Below are positions 35,556 to 44,334 of a stretch of 64,000 nucleotides of DNA, piece after piece. The notes beneath the pieces are model-generated. The model ran no database searches, had not been told where the DNA came from, and was given only the letters and a program-made list of their open reading frames with translations. Positions within the stretch are counted from its first letter, which is position 1. Each line of letters begins with the position of its first letter. A program made the translations under genes and the position numbers. The stretch lies in the NCBI RefSeq assembly GCF_021390515.1, contig NZ_JAJUXI010000014.1:1-64000 (forward strand), given 5' to 3'. The DNA is from Dyadobacter sp. CY326. Its GTDB lineage: Bacteria; Bacteroidota; Bacteroidia; Cytophagales; Spirosomataceae.

Positions 35556-36569
35556 ATGTCAAAATCCAAGCTGGAATATATTTGGTTGGATGGCTACAAG
35601 CCGACCCAAAGTTTACGCAGCAAAACCAAAATTGAAAACGATTTTAGTGGAAAACTGGAAGATTGCGCAATGTGGTCGTTTGATGGTTCATCCACTGAGC
35701 AGGCTCCGGGCGGTTCTTCTGACTGCTTGCTGAAACCTGTTTATATTATTCCGGATCCGCAGCGTAAAAACGGCTTCCTAGTAATGTGCGAAGTGTTGAA
35801 TTCTGACGGAACTCCTCACGAATCTAATGGTCGTGCTTTGATCGAAGATGGCGACAATGACTTCTGGTTCGGATTTGAACAAGAATATTTCCTTTGGGAT
35901 AACGAAACTAACAAGCCGCTTGGATTCCCTGCAAATGGTTATCCAGCACCACAAGGCCCATATTACTGCTCAGTAGGCGCAAGCAATGCATACGGAAGAG
36001 ACATCGTTGAAGAACACCTTGATGCTTGTCTTGAAGCTGGTTTGAATGTTGAAGGGATCAATGCAGAAGTTGCTGCCGGTCAGTGGGAATTCCAGATTTT
36101 TGCAAAAGGAGCACAAGAAGCAGGTGACCAAATCTGGCTTGGACGTTATCTTTTGGAAAGAATTGGCGAGAAATACGGTGTTTCTATCAACTGGCATCCA
36201 AAACCACTCGGAACACTTGACTGGAACGGAAGCGGAATGCACGCTAACTTCTCAAACTCAACTTTGAGAACAGCAGGCAGCAAAGAAACTTTCGACAAGA
36301 TTTGTGAATCTTTCCGTCCGGTTGTTAAAGAACACATTGAAGTTTACGGCGCTGATAATCACCTGCGTTTGACTGGAAAGCACGAAACTGCTTCTATCCA
36401 CGATTTCAGCTACGGCGTTTCTGACCGCGGTGCGTCGATTCGTATACCGGTTACAGTTCCCGCAAAAGGATGGAATGGTTACCTGGAAGATCGTCGTCCA
36501 AACTCGGCTGCTGATCCTTATAAAGTTGCAGCCCGTATTATCAAGACTGTTAAATCTGCTGTTATCTGA
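35556..36569 (+). CDS. glnA: Glutamine synthetase, type II (eukaryotic-like)
   Basis: At 337 residues this is the short GSII type rather than the 470-residue GSI. It has a beta-grasp domain (DGYKPTQSLRSKTKIEND, WSFDGSSTEQAPGGSSD) and the catalytic domain with FGFEQEYFLWD, NAEVAAGQWEFQIF, GSGMHANFSN, LRLTGKHETASI and GASIRIP, which hold the metal- and glutamate-binding residues. It condenses ammonia and glutamate with ATP. It has its own terminator. A second, GSIII enzyme is encoded 0.8 kb away. Confidence 0.94.
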   Translation: MSKSKLEYIWLDGYKPTQSLRSKTKIENDFSGKLEDCAMWSFDGSSTEQAPGGSSDCLLKPVYIIPDPQRKNGFLVMCEVLNSDGTPHESNGRALIEDGDNDFWFGFEQEYFLWDNETNKPLGFPANGYPAPQGPYYCSVGASNAYGRDIVEEHLDACLEAGLNVEGINAEVAAGQWEFQIFAKGAQEAGDQIWLGRYLLERIGEKYGVSINWHPKPLGTLDWNGSGMHANFSNSTLRTAGSKETFDKICESFRPVVKEHIEVYGADNHLRLTGKHETASIHDFSYGVSDRGASIRIPVTVPAKGWNGYLEDRRPNSAADPYKVAARIIKTVKSAVI

Positions 36570-36590
36570 TATCCGCAGAATGTACTATAA

Positions 36591-36626
36591 AATGCAAAAA
36601 ACCGCCTTTCGGCGGTTTTTTGCATT
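36591..36626 (+). terminator. Terminator of GSII
   Basis: A perfect 16-bp stem (36591-36606 with 36611-36626) and a TTTC loop; the T-run lies inside the 3' arm. It is symmetrical and could also act on the opposite strand. Confidence 0.85.
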
Positions 36627-36755
36627 AAAGCGTGTTAAAGTTCCCGAGGGATGCGACGTGCATGTTATTGCATCCCTCCGGAAATTAAAATGTTCCATTG
36701 TTTTCATTGCTACCAATGTTGCGCCCCTCCGGGACTTCACTGGGCAACCAAATTG

Positions 36756-37310
36756 TCAATCCTGCTCTTCGCTTCCGGAAAATGAATAAAGTGTTGGATC
36801 AAGCTGGATGCGACCGGCGTTGAAGCGGAGGATGAAATCGTTGATAATCTTATCGTTAATCTCTGTCTTGTTCAAGCCAACTTCCAAACCAACGCCGTAG
36901 TCAAACTCGTCATCTGTTTCAATGTGCTCCCGAACGGTGATCTCTTCATTTTCTTCGATTTCCTCGATGAATTCGGTCAGAAGCAACTCTGCTTCCTCAT
37001 CCTTTTCCTCGTCAGCAACATAATTTTCCGGGCGTTCGTCAAGAGAAATGTAGTCCGGCATTTCCTTTTTAAGCCTTTCCAAAGCAGCATCGTAAACCAA
37101 TGTCGAATGATGAAGTCTCAATGTGTAAATCAGCGCGTCGTAAATGCATTCCTTCTCCTTGTAGAAACCCACAAACTGCACATGCGCATGCTCATTGTTC
37201 TCCTCATCATCCTCTTCCAACTCGTCGTCAACGTGTATAAAGCTTGATCGCTCCGCCTTACATTCTTGTTTCAGTGTCGCAATCTCTTCTGGATCAAATC
37301 CCGGATTCAT
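36756..37310 (-). CDS. Acidic hypothetical protein next to GSIII
   Basis: The 184-residue protein is unusually rich in Asp/Glu, with acidic tracts DDELEEDDEENNEHAH near residues 27-42 and DEEKDEEAELLLTEFIEEIE near 110-130. Predicted mostly helical, with no signal peptide or membrane segment. It follows the GSIII gene on the same strand after 40 bases and could be co-transcribed. I recognise no family. Reading frame length and codon use support a real gene. Confidence 0.65.
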   Translation of the reverse strand: MNPGFDPEEIATLKQECKAERSSFIHVDDELEEDDEENNEHAHVQFVGFYKEKECIYDALIYTLRLHHSTLVYDAALERLKKEMPDYISLDERPENYVADEEKDEEAELLLTEFIEEIEENEEITVREHIETDDEFDYGVGLEVGLNKTEINDKIINDFILRFNAGRIQLDPTLYSFSGSEEQD

Positions 37311-37350
37311 AGTTTTGATAGTTTGTTAAATAAAGCGCTCGCTTCTAAAA

Positions 37351-39537
37351 TTATTCCAAAAATAACATTTCACGGTATTTTGCCAAAGGCCAGTCTTCGT
37401 CGTCAATCAATAATTCGAGTTTATCAACGTGATAACGGATCTCTTCAAAAAACCCTTTTACTTCCGAGCCATACATTTTAGCCCTCTCAAACAGATCCTC
37501 AATGTTATTGGCGGTTTTCCGCTGCTCCGTCATTTCATGAACGAGTTTTTTGATCACCACAATATGGGAAGAAATATCTTTAATGATCTCCTTAATAGGC
37601 TCTGCTTCTTCAAGCATTTCCAAATCCGTCAACGCTCTTGCCGTTTGTGCCAGTTTAAATTGATATTTTACAACGGTGGAAACAATGTGATTCAATGCCA
37701 AATCTCCAATCACACGCGACTCGATCTGCAATTTTTTCACATAATTTTCGAGCTCAATTTCATAACGAGCATGCAATTCGCGTGACGTAAGCACGCCCAT
37801 CCGCTCGAATGCGCTGATTGTGCGATCGGTTGTGTAGGCAAACAAGGCGTCGTAAGTTTCGCGAATGTTACTAAGTCCGCGCTTTTTTGCCTCTTCCACC
37901 CACTCATCCGAATAACCGTTTCCTTCAAAAAGAATGTTTTTTGACTCTGTAAAATAGCGTTTCAAAATTTCCACCGTCGCCACCTTTTTTTCTTCGCCGG
38001 CGGCCAGTCGTTCGTCCATTTCCTTTTTAAATTCTAATAACTGATTTGCCACAATGGTGTTCAAAACGATCATTGGCGAAGCGCTGTTTTGCGAACTTCC
38101 TACGGCGCGATATTCAAATTTGTTTCCTGTAAAACAGAACGGCGACGTGCGGTTGCGGTCCGTGTTGTCACGTTGCAGATTGGGAATGCGGGTTATGCCG
38201 AGTTTGTAATAGAAGTTTTCACCTTTTTCCAATGTGATCTCACCTTTATTAACCAATTCTTCAAGCATATTGGTCAGCTCATTTCCCAGAAAAACGGACA
38301 CAATGGACGGAGGCGCCTCATTTGCTCCCAGCCGATGCTCGTTTCCGGCAGAGGAAATGGAGGCGCGCAGAAGGTCCGCGTGATCGTGAACAGCTTTTAC
38401 AACATTCATCAAAAACGTCAGAAAGCGCAGGTTTTCCTTGGGTTTGGAAGTCGGAGCGAGGAGGTTAATGCCTGTGTCCGTAGAAAGCGACCAGTTGTTA
38501 TGCTTTCCGCTTCCATTGATTCCTGCAAATGGTTTTTCGTGAAAAAGAACCTGGAAATTATGCCGATCTCCCACTTTTTGCATCAAATCCATCAGCAATG
38601 CATTGTGGTCAATGGCCAGATTCACTTCCTCAAATGTCGGCGCACATTCATATTGTCCGGGTGCAACCTCGTTATGCCGTGTTCGAACGGGAATGCCCAG
38701 CTTCAATGCTTCAAATTCAAAATCGACCATGAATGCATTTACGCGCGGTGAAATTGATCCGAAATAATGATCGTCAAGTTGTTGGCCTCGCGCCGGACTG
38801 TGTCCAAAAACCGTTCTGCCCGCCATAAGCAAGTCAGGACGAGCATAATAAAGAGCTTTATCAACTAAAAAATATTCCTGTTCAATGCCTAAGGTGGGCG
38901 TCACTTTATCGACATCGCGATTGAAAAACTGGCAAACAGACGTCGCCGCCTTGTCCAGCATAACCAAAGATTTCAACAATGGAGCCTTGTAATCCAATGC
39001 TTCGCCGGTGTAGGAAATGAAAACAGACGGAATGCAAAGTGTCTTCCCTCCCGCCCCATTATCCATCAAAAAAGCCGGTGAGCTTGGGTCCCAGCCCGTG
39101 TAACCGCGCGCTTCAAATGTGGCTCGCAGGCCTCCGCTTGGGAATGATGAAGCGTCCGGTTCTTGTTGCACCAATGCACTTCCTTTAAATTTTTCAACGG
39201 CTTTCCCGTCAATGGTCAGGTCAAAAAATGAATCGTGCTTTTCCGCGGTTGTGCCTGTTAACGGCTGAAACCAGTGCGTATAATGCGTCGCGCCTTTCGA
39301 AATTGCCCACGATTTCATTGCCGCCGAAACCTCGTCAGCGACTTCCCGGTCAATCGTCGAACCTGATCGAATGGCGTTGGAAATCTTCGTATATGCCTCA
39401 GCGGAAAGCAATGTTTTCATCACATCTTCGCTGAATGTATTGCTGCCATATAAGTCGGCTACTTTTTCTGATGGAGGAGTAAGTGAGGGAGCAACCCGGC
39501 CTTGAGCAATCTCAAAAGCTTTGGAACGAAATGTCAT
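37351..39537 (-). CDS. glnN: Glutamine synthetase, type III
   Basis: The 728-residue protein matches GSIII, the large form common in Bacteroidota. An N-terminal extension (about 1-130) precedes the GS catalytic core: LGIEQEYFLVD (about 219), NEVAPGQYECAPTFEE, GINGSGKHNNWSLSTDTG, LRASISSAGNEHRLGANEAPPS and RNRTSPFCFTGNKFEYRAVGSS. A helical C-terminal region follows (about 560-728). The family forms a double-ring dodecamer and assimilates ammonium. It and the GSII gene face each other across the acidic-protein gene. Confidence 0.95.
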   Translation of the reverse strand: MTFRSKAFEIAQGRVAPSLTPPSEKVADLYGSNTFSEDVMKTLLSAEAYTKISNAIRSGSTIDREVADEVSAAMKSWAISKGATHYTHWFQPLTGTTAEKHDSFFDLTIDGKAVEKFKGSALVQQEPDASSFPSGGLRATFEARGYTGWDPSSPAFLMDNGAGGKTLCIPSVFISYTGEALDYKAPLLKSLVMLDKAATSVCQFFNRDVDKVTPTLGIEQEYFLVDKALYYARPDLLMAGRTVFGHSPARGQQLDDHYFGSISPRVNAFMVDFEFEALKLGIPVRTRHNEVAPGQYECAPTFEEVNLAIDHNALLMDLMQKVGDRHNFQVLFHEKPFAGINGSGKHNNWSLSTDTGINLLAPTSKPKENLRFLTFLMNVVKAVHDHADLLRASISSAGNEHRLGANEAPPSIVSVFLGNELTNMLEELVNKGEITLEKGENFYYKLGITRIPNLQRDNTDRNRTSPFCFTGNKFEYRAVGSSQNSASPMIVLNTIVANQLLEFKKEMDERLAAGEEKKVATVEILKRYFTESKNILFEGNGYSDEWVEEAKKRGLSNIRETYDALFAYTTDRTISAFERMGVLTSRELHARYEIELENYVKKLQIESRVIGDLALNHIVSTVVKYQFKLAQTARALTDLEMLEEAEPIKEIIKDISSHIVVIKKLVHEMTEQRKTANNIEDLFERAKMYGSEVKGFFEEIRYHVDKLELLIDDEDWPLAKYREMLFLE

Positions 39538-39566
39538 TTTATAATCGGATTTATATTAATTCTCCC

Positions 39567-39595
39567 CAAAATTATTTATTTAAAGGTACGAACAA
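39567..39595 (-). promoter_or_regulatory. Promoter of GSIII (TTG-N18-TAATTTTG)
   Basis: On the minus strand TAATTTTG (39567-39574) is an exact -7 match, 30 bases before the ATG; TTG lies 18 bases further upstream, one short of the optimum. Confidence 0.5.
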
Positions 39596-39684
39596 CAATT
39601 CTGCGAGACATTTTCATTTTTTGACTCCTTTCAATACGGCGGTTGGTGCATTTTTCGGAACTTTGTAAATTCACCAAGACATCA

Positions 39685-41517
39685 ATGCGTAAAAGATTAG
39701 AATTCATTGCCCTCTATGGAATCAGCTGGGTTGTTCTTTTCCAGTTTTTCCGGATTATATTTCTTGCTTATCATTACAAAAAAACGCTCGAATTGCCGCC
39801 AGCGCTTTGGGTAAAAAGCGCAATGCACGGATTGCAAATGGACATTTCCTTTGCGGCATACACTCTCTTGATCCCCGGTTTACTGATGGTGTTCACGGCC
39901 AGGAAATGGGCCTGGTATGGAAGAACGCTTGCCATATTTAGCACTGTCATTGCCTTTGTGATCACGTTATTGGTCGTAACCGATCTGGAACTGTTCAAGG
40001 CGTGGGGATTTCGGATTGACGGCACTTCTTTGCATTATCTGGCAACGCCCACCGAAGCGTTTGCGTCCATGGGCGCCGCTCCCGTTGTTCCGCTGCTGCT
40101 ACTTTTCGCCTGCCTGTTTTTCCTGGTTTTGAAGTTGCTGCAAACGATCGTGAAGCGCAGCACGGCTGCATTTGATAAGACAAGTTTCATTTACACAATC
40201 CCGGTTTTTCTGATCCTAACTGCCAGCTTGATCATTCCCATCCGCGGTGGATTGCAGCTTGCGCCTATGAACGAGAGTGCCGTGTTTTTTAGTGACAAGA
40301 GTTTTGCCAATTACGCCGCAGTCAATGTGCCGTGGAATTACATGAGCTCCCTGCTGAATGCGACCTATTCAAAGAAAAACCCGTTTCTGTATTTTGACGA
40401 AAAAGAAGCGGATCGGATGACGCATTCGCTTTACAAGTCTGATTCAACATCAACCCTGATTGTAAAATCGGGCAAAATAAATGTGGTTGTAATCATTTGG
40501 GAAAGCTTTACATCGAAAGTTGTGGGAGGTTTGAATGGTGTCAAAAATGTAACGCCACAATTTGATCAGCTTGCAAGAGAGGGAATGCTCTTTACGAATG
40601 TGTACGCCAGCGGCAACCGCAGCGACAAAGGAATGGTCGCAATATTGAGCGGCTATCCGGCGCAGCCGACGCATTCCATTATTAAAATTCCAAAAAAGAC
40701 CATGACGCTGCCATCGTTGCCAAAGGTTTTCAGGCAAAACGGCTGGCATACAACCTTTTATTATGGCGGTGAAACAGAGTTTGCCAACATGAAATCCTAT
40801 TTCCTGCAACAGGATTTCGATCAGATTATTGATAAAAATGATTTTGATAAAAAAAATATGAATTCGAAATGGGGCGCGCATGATCACATTGTTTTGAACC
40901 GTCTTCTGACTGATCTGGACAACCAAAGGCAGCCGTTTTTCTCAACATTATTTACATTAAGCAGCCACGAGCCATTCGAAGTGCCAGTGAAAACCGAAAT
41001 TCCCGGCTCTGACGCTGAACATTTATTTTTGAATGCGCATCATTATACAGATGCGTCAATTGGTGAATTCATCAGAAAAGCAAAACTGAAACCCTGGTGG
41101 GATAACACGCTGGTTATCATCATTGCAGACCATGGACATCCGTTGCCCGAGACCGATAAAAGTAAACCTGCTGAGTTCAAAATTCCCATGCTATGGCTAG
41201 GCGGCGCGTTGGAAAAGCAGGCCTCGAAAGTTGATTCCCTGTCATCGCAAACCGATCTCGCGGCAACATTATTGAACCAGTTGCACCTTCCTTCTGGTTC
41301 ATTTACTTGGAGCAATGATGTTTTTGGCAAAAACAGGACTCCATTCGCCTATTTCGCATTTAATAATGGCTTGGGCTGGATGAAGCCAGCCGGATATTTG
41401 GTAAGGGATAACATTGGCGGGAACATTATCGAGAGAAAAGGGAATCCCGGTCCGGACGAAGAGAAATTTGGCAAGGCATATTTACAGTCTTCTTTCAGCG
41501 ATTATTTAAAGCGTTGA
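39685..41517 (+). CDS. LTA synthase-like membrane sulfatase-fold enzyme
   Basis: The ATG at 39685 gives 610 residues; the TTG 42 bases upstream is less likely. Five membrane helices fill residues 1-190. The extracytoplasmic alkaline phosphatase-fold domain follows: NVVVIIWESFTSK supplies the metal Glu, ASGNRSDKGMVAILSGYPAQP holds the nucleophile region, with Ser where LtaS has Thr by my alignment, and IIIADHGHPLPE supplies metal Asp-His. Relatives move phosphoglycerol or phosphoethanolamine from lipid onto glycans. In a Gram-negative lacking lipoteichoic acid the product is probably a modified envelope glycan or lipid. Confidence 0.82.
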   Translation: MRKRLEFIALYGISWVVLFQFFRIIFLAYHYKKTLELPPALWVKSAMHGLQMDISFAAYTLLIPGLLMVFTARKWAWYGRTLAIFSTVIAFVITLLVVTDLELFKAWGFRIDGTSLHYLATPTEAFASMGAAPVVPLLLLFACLFFLVLKLLQTIVKRSTAAFDKTSFIYTIPVFLILTASLIIPIRGGLQLAPMNESAVFFSDKSFANYAAVNVPWNYMSSLLNATYSKKNPFLYFDEKEADRMTHSLYKSDSTSTLIVKSGKINVVVIIWESFTSKVVGGLNGVKNVTPQFDQLAREGMLFTNVYASGNRSDKGMVAILSGYPAQPTHSIIKIPKKTMTLPSLPKVFRQNGWHTTFYYGGETEFANMKSYFLQQDFDQIIDKNDFDKKNMNSKWGAHDHIVLNRLLTDLDNQRQPFFSTLFTLSSHEPFEVPVKTEIPGSDAEHLFLNAHHYTDASIGEFIRKAKLKPWWDNTLVIIIADHGHPLPETDKSKPAEFKIPMLWLGGALEKQASKVDSLSSQTDLAATLLNQLHLPSGSFTWSNDVFGKNRTPFAYFAFNNGLGWMKPAGYLVRDNIGGNIIERKGNPGPDEEKFGKAYLQSSFSDYLKR

Positions 41518-41528
41518 TAATAAAGATG

Positions 41529-41536
41529 TAATTTTG
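41529..41536 (+). promoter_or_regulatory. -7 element (TAATTTTG) before mtaB
   Basis: An exact TAnnTTTG match 18 bases before the mtaB ATG, just after the preceding stop. No TTG lies at the expected distance, so it is only suggestive. Confidence 0.35.
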
Positions 41537-41553
41537 CAGGATATTTGAAAACA

Positions 41554-42885
41554 ATGAAAAAAGTCGCTTTTTATACATTAGGCTGTAAACTGAATTACTC
41601 CGAAACGTCGTCAATCGGGCGAATGTTTGAGCAAAAGGGATATACAAAAGTTGAATTTAACGAAACGCCTGATATTTTTATCATTAACACTTGCTCGGTT
41701 ACGGAAAACGCGGACAAAAAATGTCGTAAAATCGTAAGGGAAGCACAAAAAATCAATGCGGATGGTTATGTGGCCATTATCGGCTGCTATGCGCAATTGA
41801 AGCCGAGAGAGATTTCCGAAATTCCGGGCGTTGACGCCGTTTTGGGCGCGGCTGAAAAATTTCGTCTGGTTGAATTGATTGACACATTTGAGAAAACGCC
41901 GCTGGGCCAACCTGCACAAGTGATCGCTTCCAGCATTGATCACGCGGTTGAATATCACACCTCTTACTCCCTCAATGATCGCACACGGACTTTTCTGAAA
42001 GTGCAGGACGGTTGCGATTATCCGTGCTCCTACTGCACCATTCCATTGGCAAGAGGCAAGAGCCGGTCGGACAGCATCGCGAAAATTGTGCAAGCTGCGC
42101 GGGAAATTGCGGCGAGAGATGTGAAGGAAATTGTTTTGACGGGTGTCAACATTGGCGATTTTGGTTTGCAAAACGGCGAGCGAAAAGAGACTTTTTTAGA
42201 CCTGGTGAAAGCATTGGACGAGGTTGAGGGCATTTTACGATTCCGTATTTCGTCCATTGAGCCCAATTTGCTCACGGATAAGATCATTGAATTTGTCTCA
42301 AAATCAAAACGTTTCGCGCATCATTTTCACATTCCGCTGCAATCGGGTTCGAATGCTGTTTTAGGACTAATGAAGCGTCGTTATAAACGTGAGTTATATG
42401 CAGAGCGGGTTTTGAAAATAAAATCTTTAATGCCGGAATGCTGCATCGGCGTTGATGTCATTGTGGGCCACCCGGGCGAAACACAGCAATTGTTTGAAGA
42501 AAGTTATCAGTTTCTGAATGAGCTTGATATTTCTTACTTGCACGTTTTCACTTATTCCGAGAGAGAAAATACGGCTGCATTGAACATCAGGCCAATTGTC
42601 CCTAAAAATATTAGGGCGGATCGCTCGAAAATGCTGCATATTCTTTCAGAAAAGAAAAAGCGGTTTTTCTACGAGCAGCAAGTTGACAAGCGAGGCCTTG
42701 TGCTGTTTGAAGATGAAATCCAGAATGGACAAATGCTTGGATTTACCGATAATTATGTGCGCGTGGCTGTGAAATATGATCCTTTATTGATCAATGAAAC
42801 CAAGGCAGTGCGTTATAGCTACATTAATGAATCGGGTTTGATGGAAGTAACAGAAGTTGAAGAATTTGCGCCTGTCTTGATCTAA
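41554..42885 (+). CDS. mtaB: tRNA (t6A37) C2-methylthiotransferase MtaB
   Basis: The ATG at 41554 gives 443 residues (MKKVAFYTLGCKLNYSE), the usual MtaB start. The N-terminal UPF0004 domain has three cluster cysteines (TLGCKLN, NTCSVTENA, GCYAQLKP). The radical SAM domain has DGCDYPCSYCTIPLARG, the CxxxCxxC cluster, and LTGVNIGDFG, HIPLQSGSN and VIVGHPGET. A C-terminal TRAM-like domain follows. It adds methylthio to t6A37 in ANN-reading tRNAs. Confidence 0.93.
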   Translation: MKKVAFYTLGCKLNYSETSSIGRMFEQKGYTKVEFNETPDIFIINTCSVTENADKKCRKIVREAQKINADGYVAIIGCYAQLKPREISEIPGVDAVLGAAEKFRLVELIDTFEKTPLGQPAQVIASSIDHAVEYHTSYSLNDRTRTFLKVQDGCDYPCSYCTIPLARGKSRSDSIAKIVQAAREIAARDVKEIVLTGVNIGDFGLQNGERKETFLDLVKALDEVEGILRFRISSIEPNLLTDKIIEFVSKSKRFAHHFHIPLQSGSNAVLGLMKRRYKRELYAERVLKIKSLMPECCIGVDVIVGHPGETQQLFEESYQFLNELDISYLHVFTYSERENTAALNIRPIVPKNIRADRSKMLHILSEKKKRFFYEQQVDKRGLVLFEDEIQNGQMLGFTDNYVRVAVKYDPLLINETKAVRYSYINESGLMEVTEVEEFAPVLI

Positions 42886-42903
42886 TCTTTTTATTTGCTC
42901 AAT

Positions 42904-42941
42904 AAAAAAAGTCCGCCCCGGTTTTACCCGAGGCGGACTTT
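42904..42941 (-). terminator. Bidirectional terminator between mtaB and amtB
   Basis: AAAGTCCGCC-C-CGG pairs with CCG-A-GGCGGACTTT. A run of seven A before the left arm gives a T-run on the minus strand, so it mainly fits the ammonium transporter gene. Confidence 0.75.
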
Positions 42942-42965
42942 GCATTTATACAACGTTGAGAAAAA

Positions 42966-44285
42966 TTACGCTTCTACAAGAAACTCATCGTGCTGACTGA
43001 TATCCAGTCCAGCTTTCTCATCCAATTCAGATACACGCAGTGGTAAAATAAGGTCGGTGATTTTAAGCAATAACAATGAACCTCCGAAGGCGAAAACAGA
43101 CACACCCACCAAAGCAATCACGTGATTGATAAACAATGTTGTTTCGCCGAAAGCAAGACCTTGATCCGTAACCAGTGAGTTAACACCGCTTGTTGCGAAC
43201 ACGCCAGTCATCAACATACCAACCATACCGCCTACACCGTGGCAAGGGAACACGTCCAATGTATCATCCAATGTAGAACGTGTGCGCAGGTGAGCAACAT
43301 AGTTACTGATTACAGCAGCAATTGTTCCAATGAACAGGGAAGCAGGAACTGTTACGAAACCAGCAGCAGGCGTGATTGCCACAAGACCTACAACTGCACC
43401 GATACAGAAACCAAGCGCTGAAACTTTTTTGCCTCTTGCAACATCAAACAAAACCCATGAAAGACCAGCAGCACCTGCAGCAGTATTTGTAGTGGCGAAA
43501 GCAGAAACCGCCAAAGGAGAAGCTGTAAGCGCAGAACCTGCATTGAAACCGAACCAGCCGAACCAAAGTAAGCCTGTTCCCAAAAGAACAAATGGAATGT
43601 TTGCAGGAGGCAAAACGTGATCTTCCAATAGTGACTTGCGTCTTTTCAGATAAAGTGCACCAGCCAATGCAGCCCAGCCCGCAGACATATGAACAACCGT
43701 TCCACCAGCGAAGTCAAGCACACCCATTTTGAAAAGGATGCCATCCGCATGCCATGTCATGTGAGCAAGTGGCGAATAAATGAATATACAGAACAAAATA
43801 ATGAACAAAACGTAAGAACGGAAGTTAACACGCTCAGCCATTGAACCAGTTACAAGCGCAGGCGTAATCACCGCAAACTTCATCTGGAACATTGCGAAAA
43901 GTGCGAAAGGAATTGTTCCCCAAACCGGGCCGTCCAAAACGCCTTTGAACATGAAGTGAGTCATTGGATTTCCGATGAATCCGCCGATGTCATCTCCAAA
44001 TGCGATGCTGAAACCTATAACAACCCAAAGAACACTGATAACGCCCATTGCGATGAAGCTTTGAAGCATTGTCGAGATAACGTTTTTGTTGTTCACCATT
44101 CCGCCGTAAAAATAGGCCAAACCAGGAGTCATCAGCAAAACAAGCGCTGAGGATACAAGCAGCCATGCTGTGTCTCCGGAATTAATGCCCTCGGTAACGA
44201 TCTGCGTCGGAACGTTGGGAATAAATGCACCGAGGATGCTGATTGCGAGCAGGATAATCAGTGGGATAAAATTACGTTTTTCCAT
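42966..44285 (-). CDS. amtB: Ammonium transporter
   Basis: The 439-residue Amt/Rh protein has an N-terminal membrane or signal segment (about 8-22) and eleven further helices. Ammonium-path histidines sit in LDFAGGTVVHMSAG and FPCHGVGGMVG, and the AFAMFQMKFAVITPAL segment and NAGSAL loop are typical. It admits ammonium across the inner membrane to feed the two glutamine synthetases encoded nearby. It lies 49 bases downstream of a porin gene on the same strand and probably shares its promoter. I see no GlnK gene in the window. Confidence 0.94.
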   Translation of the reverse strand: MEKRNFIPLIILLAISILGAFIPNVPTQIVTEGINSGDTAWLLVSSALVLLMTPGLAYFYGGMVNNKNVISTMLQSFIAMGVISVLWVVIGFSIAFGDDIGGFIGNPMTHFMFKGVLDGPVWGTIPFALFAMFQMKFAVITPALVTGSMAERVNFRSYVLFIILFCIFIYSPLAHMTWHADGILFKMGVLDFAGGTVVHMSAGWAALAGALYLKRRKSLLEDHVLPPANIPFVLLGTGLLWFGWFGFNAGSALTASPLAVSAFATTNTAAGAAGLSWVLFDVARGKKVSALGFCIGAVVGLVAITPAAGFVTVPASLFIGTIAAVISNYVAHLRTRSTLDDTLDVFPCHGVGGMVGMLMTGVFATSGVNSLVTDQGLAFGETTLFINHVIALVGVSVFAFGGSLLLLKITDLILPLRVSELDEKAGLDISQHDEFLVEA

Positions 44286-44334
44286 TTTTGTAAATTGTTA
44301 TTATAGGTAGATTAAGAAGGTATGTTATAAAAGA

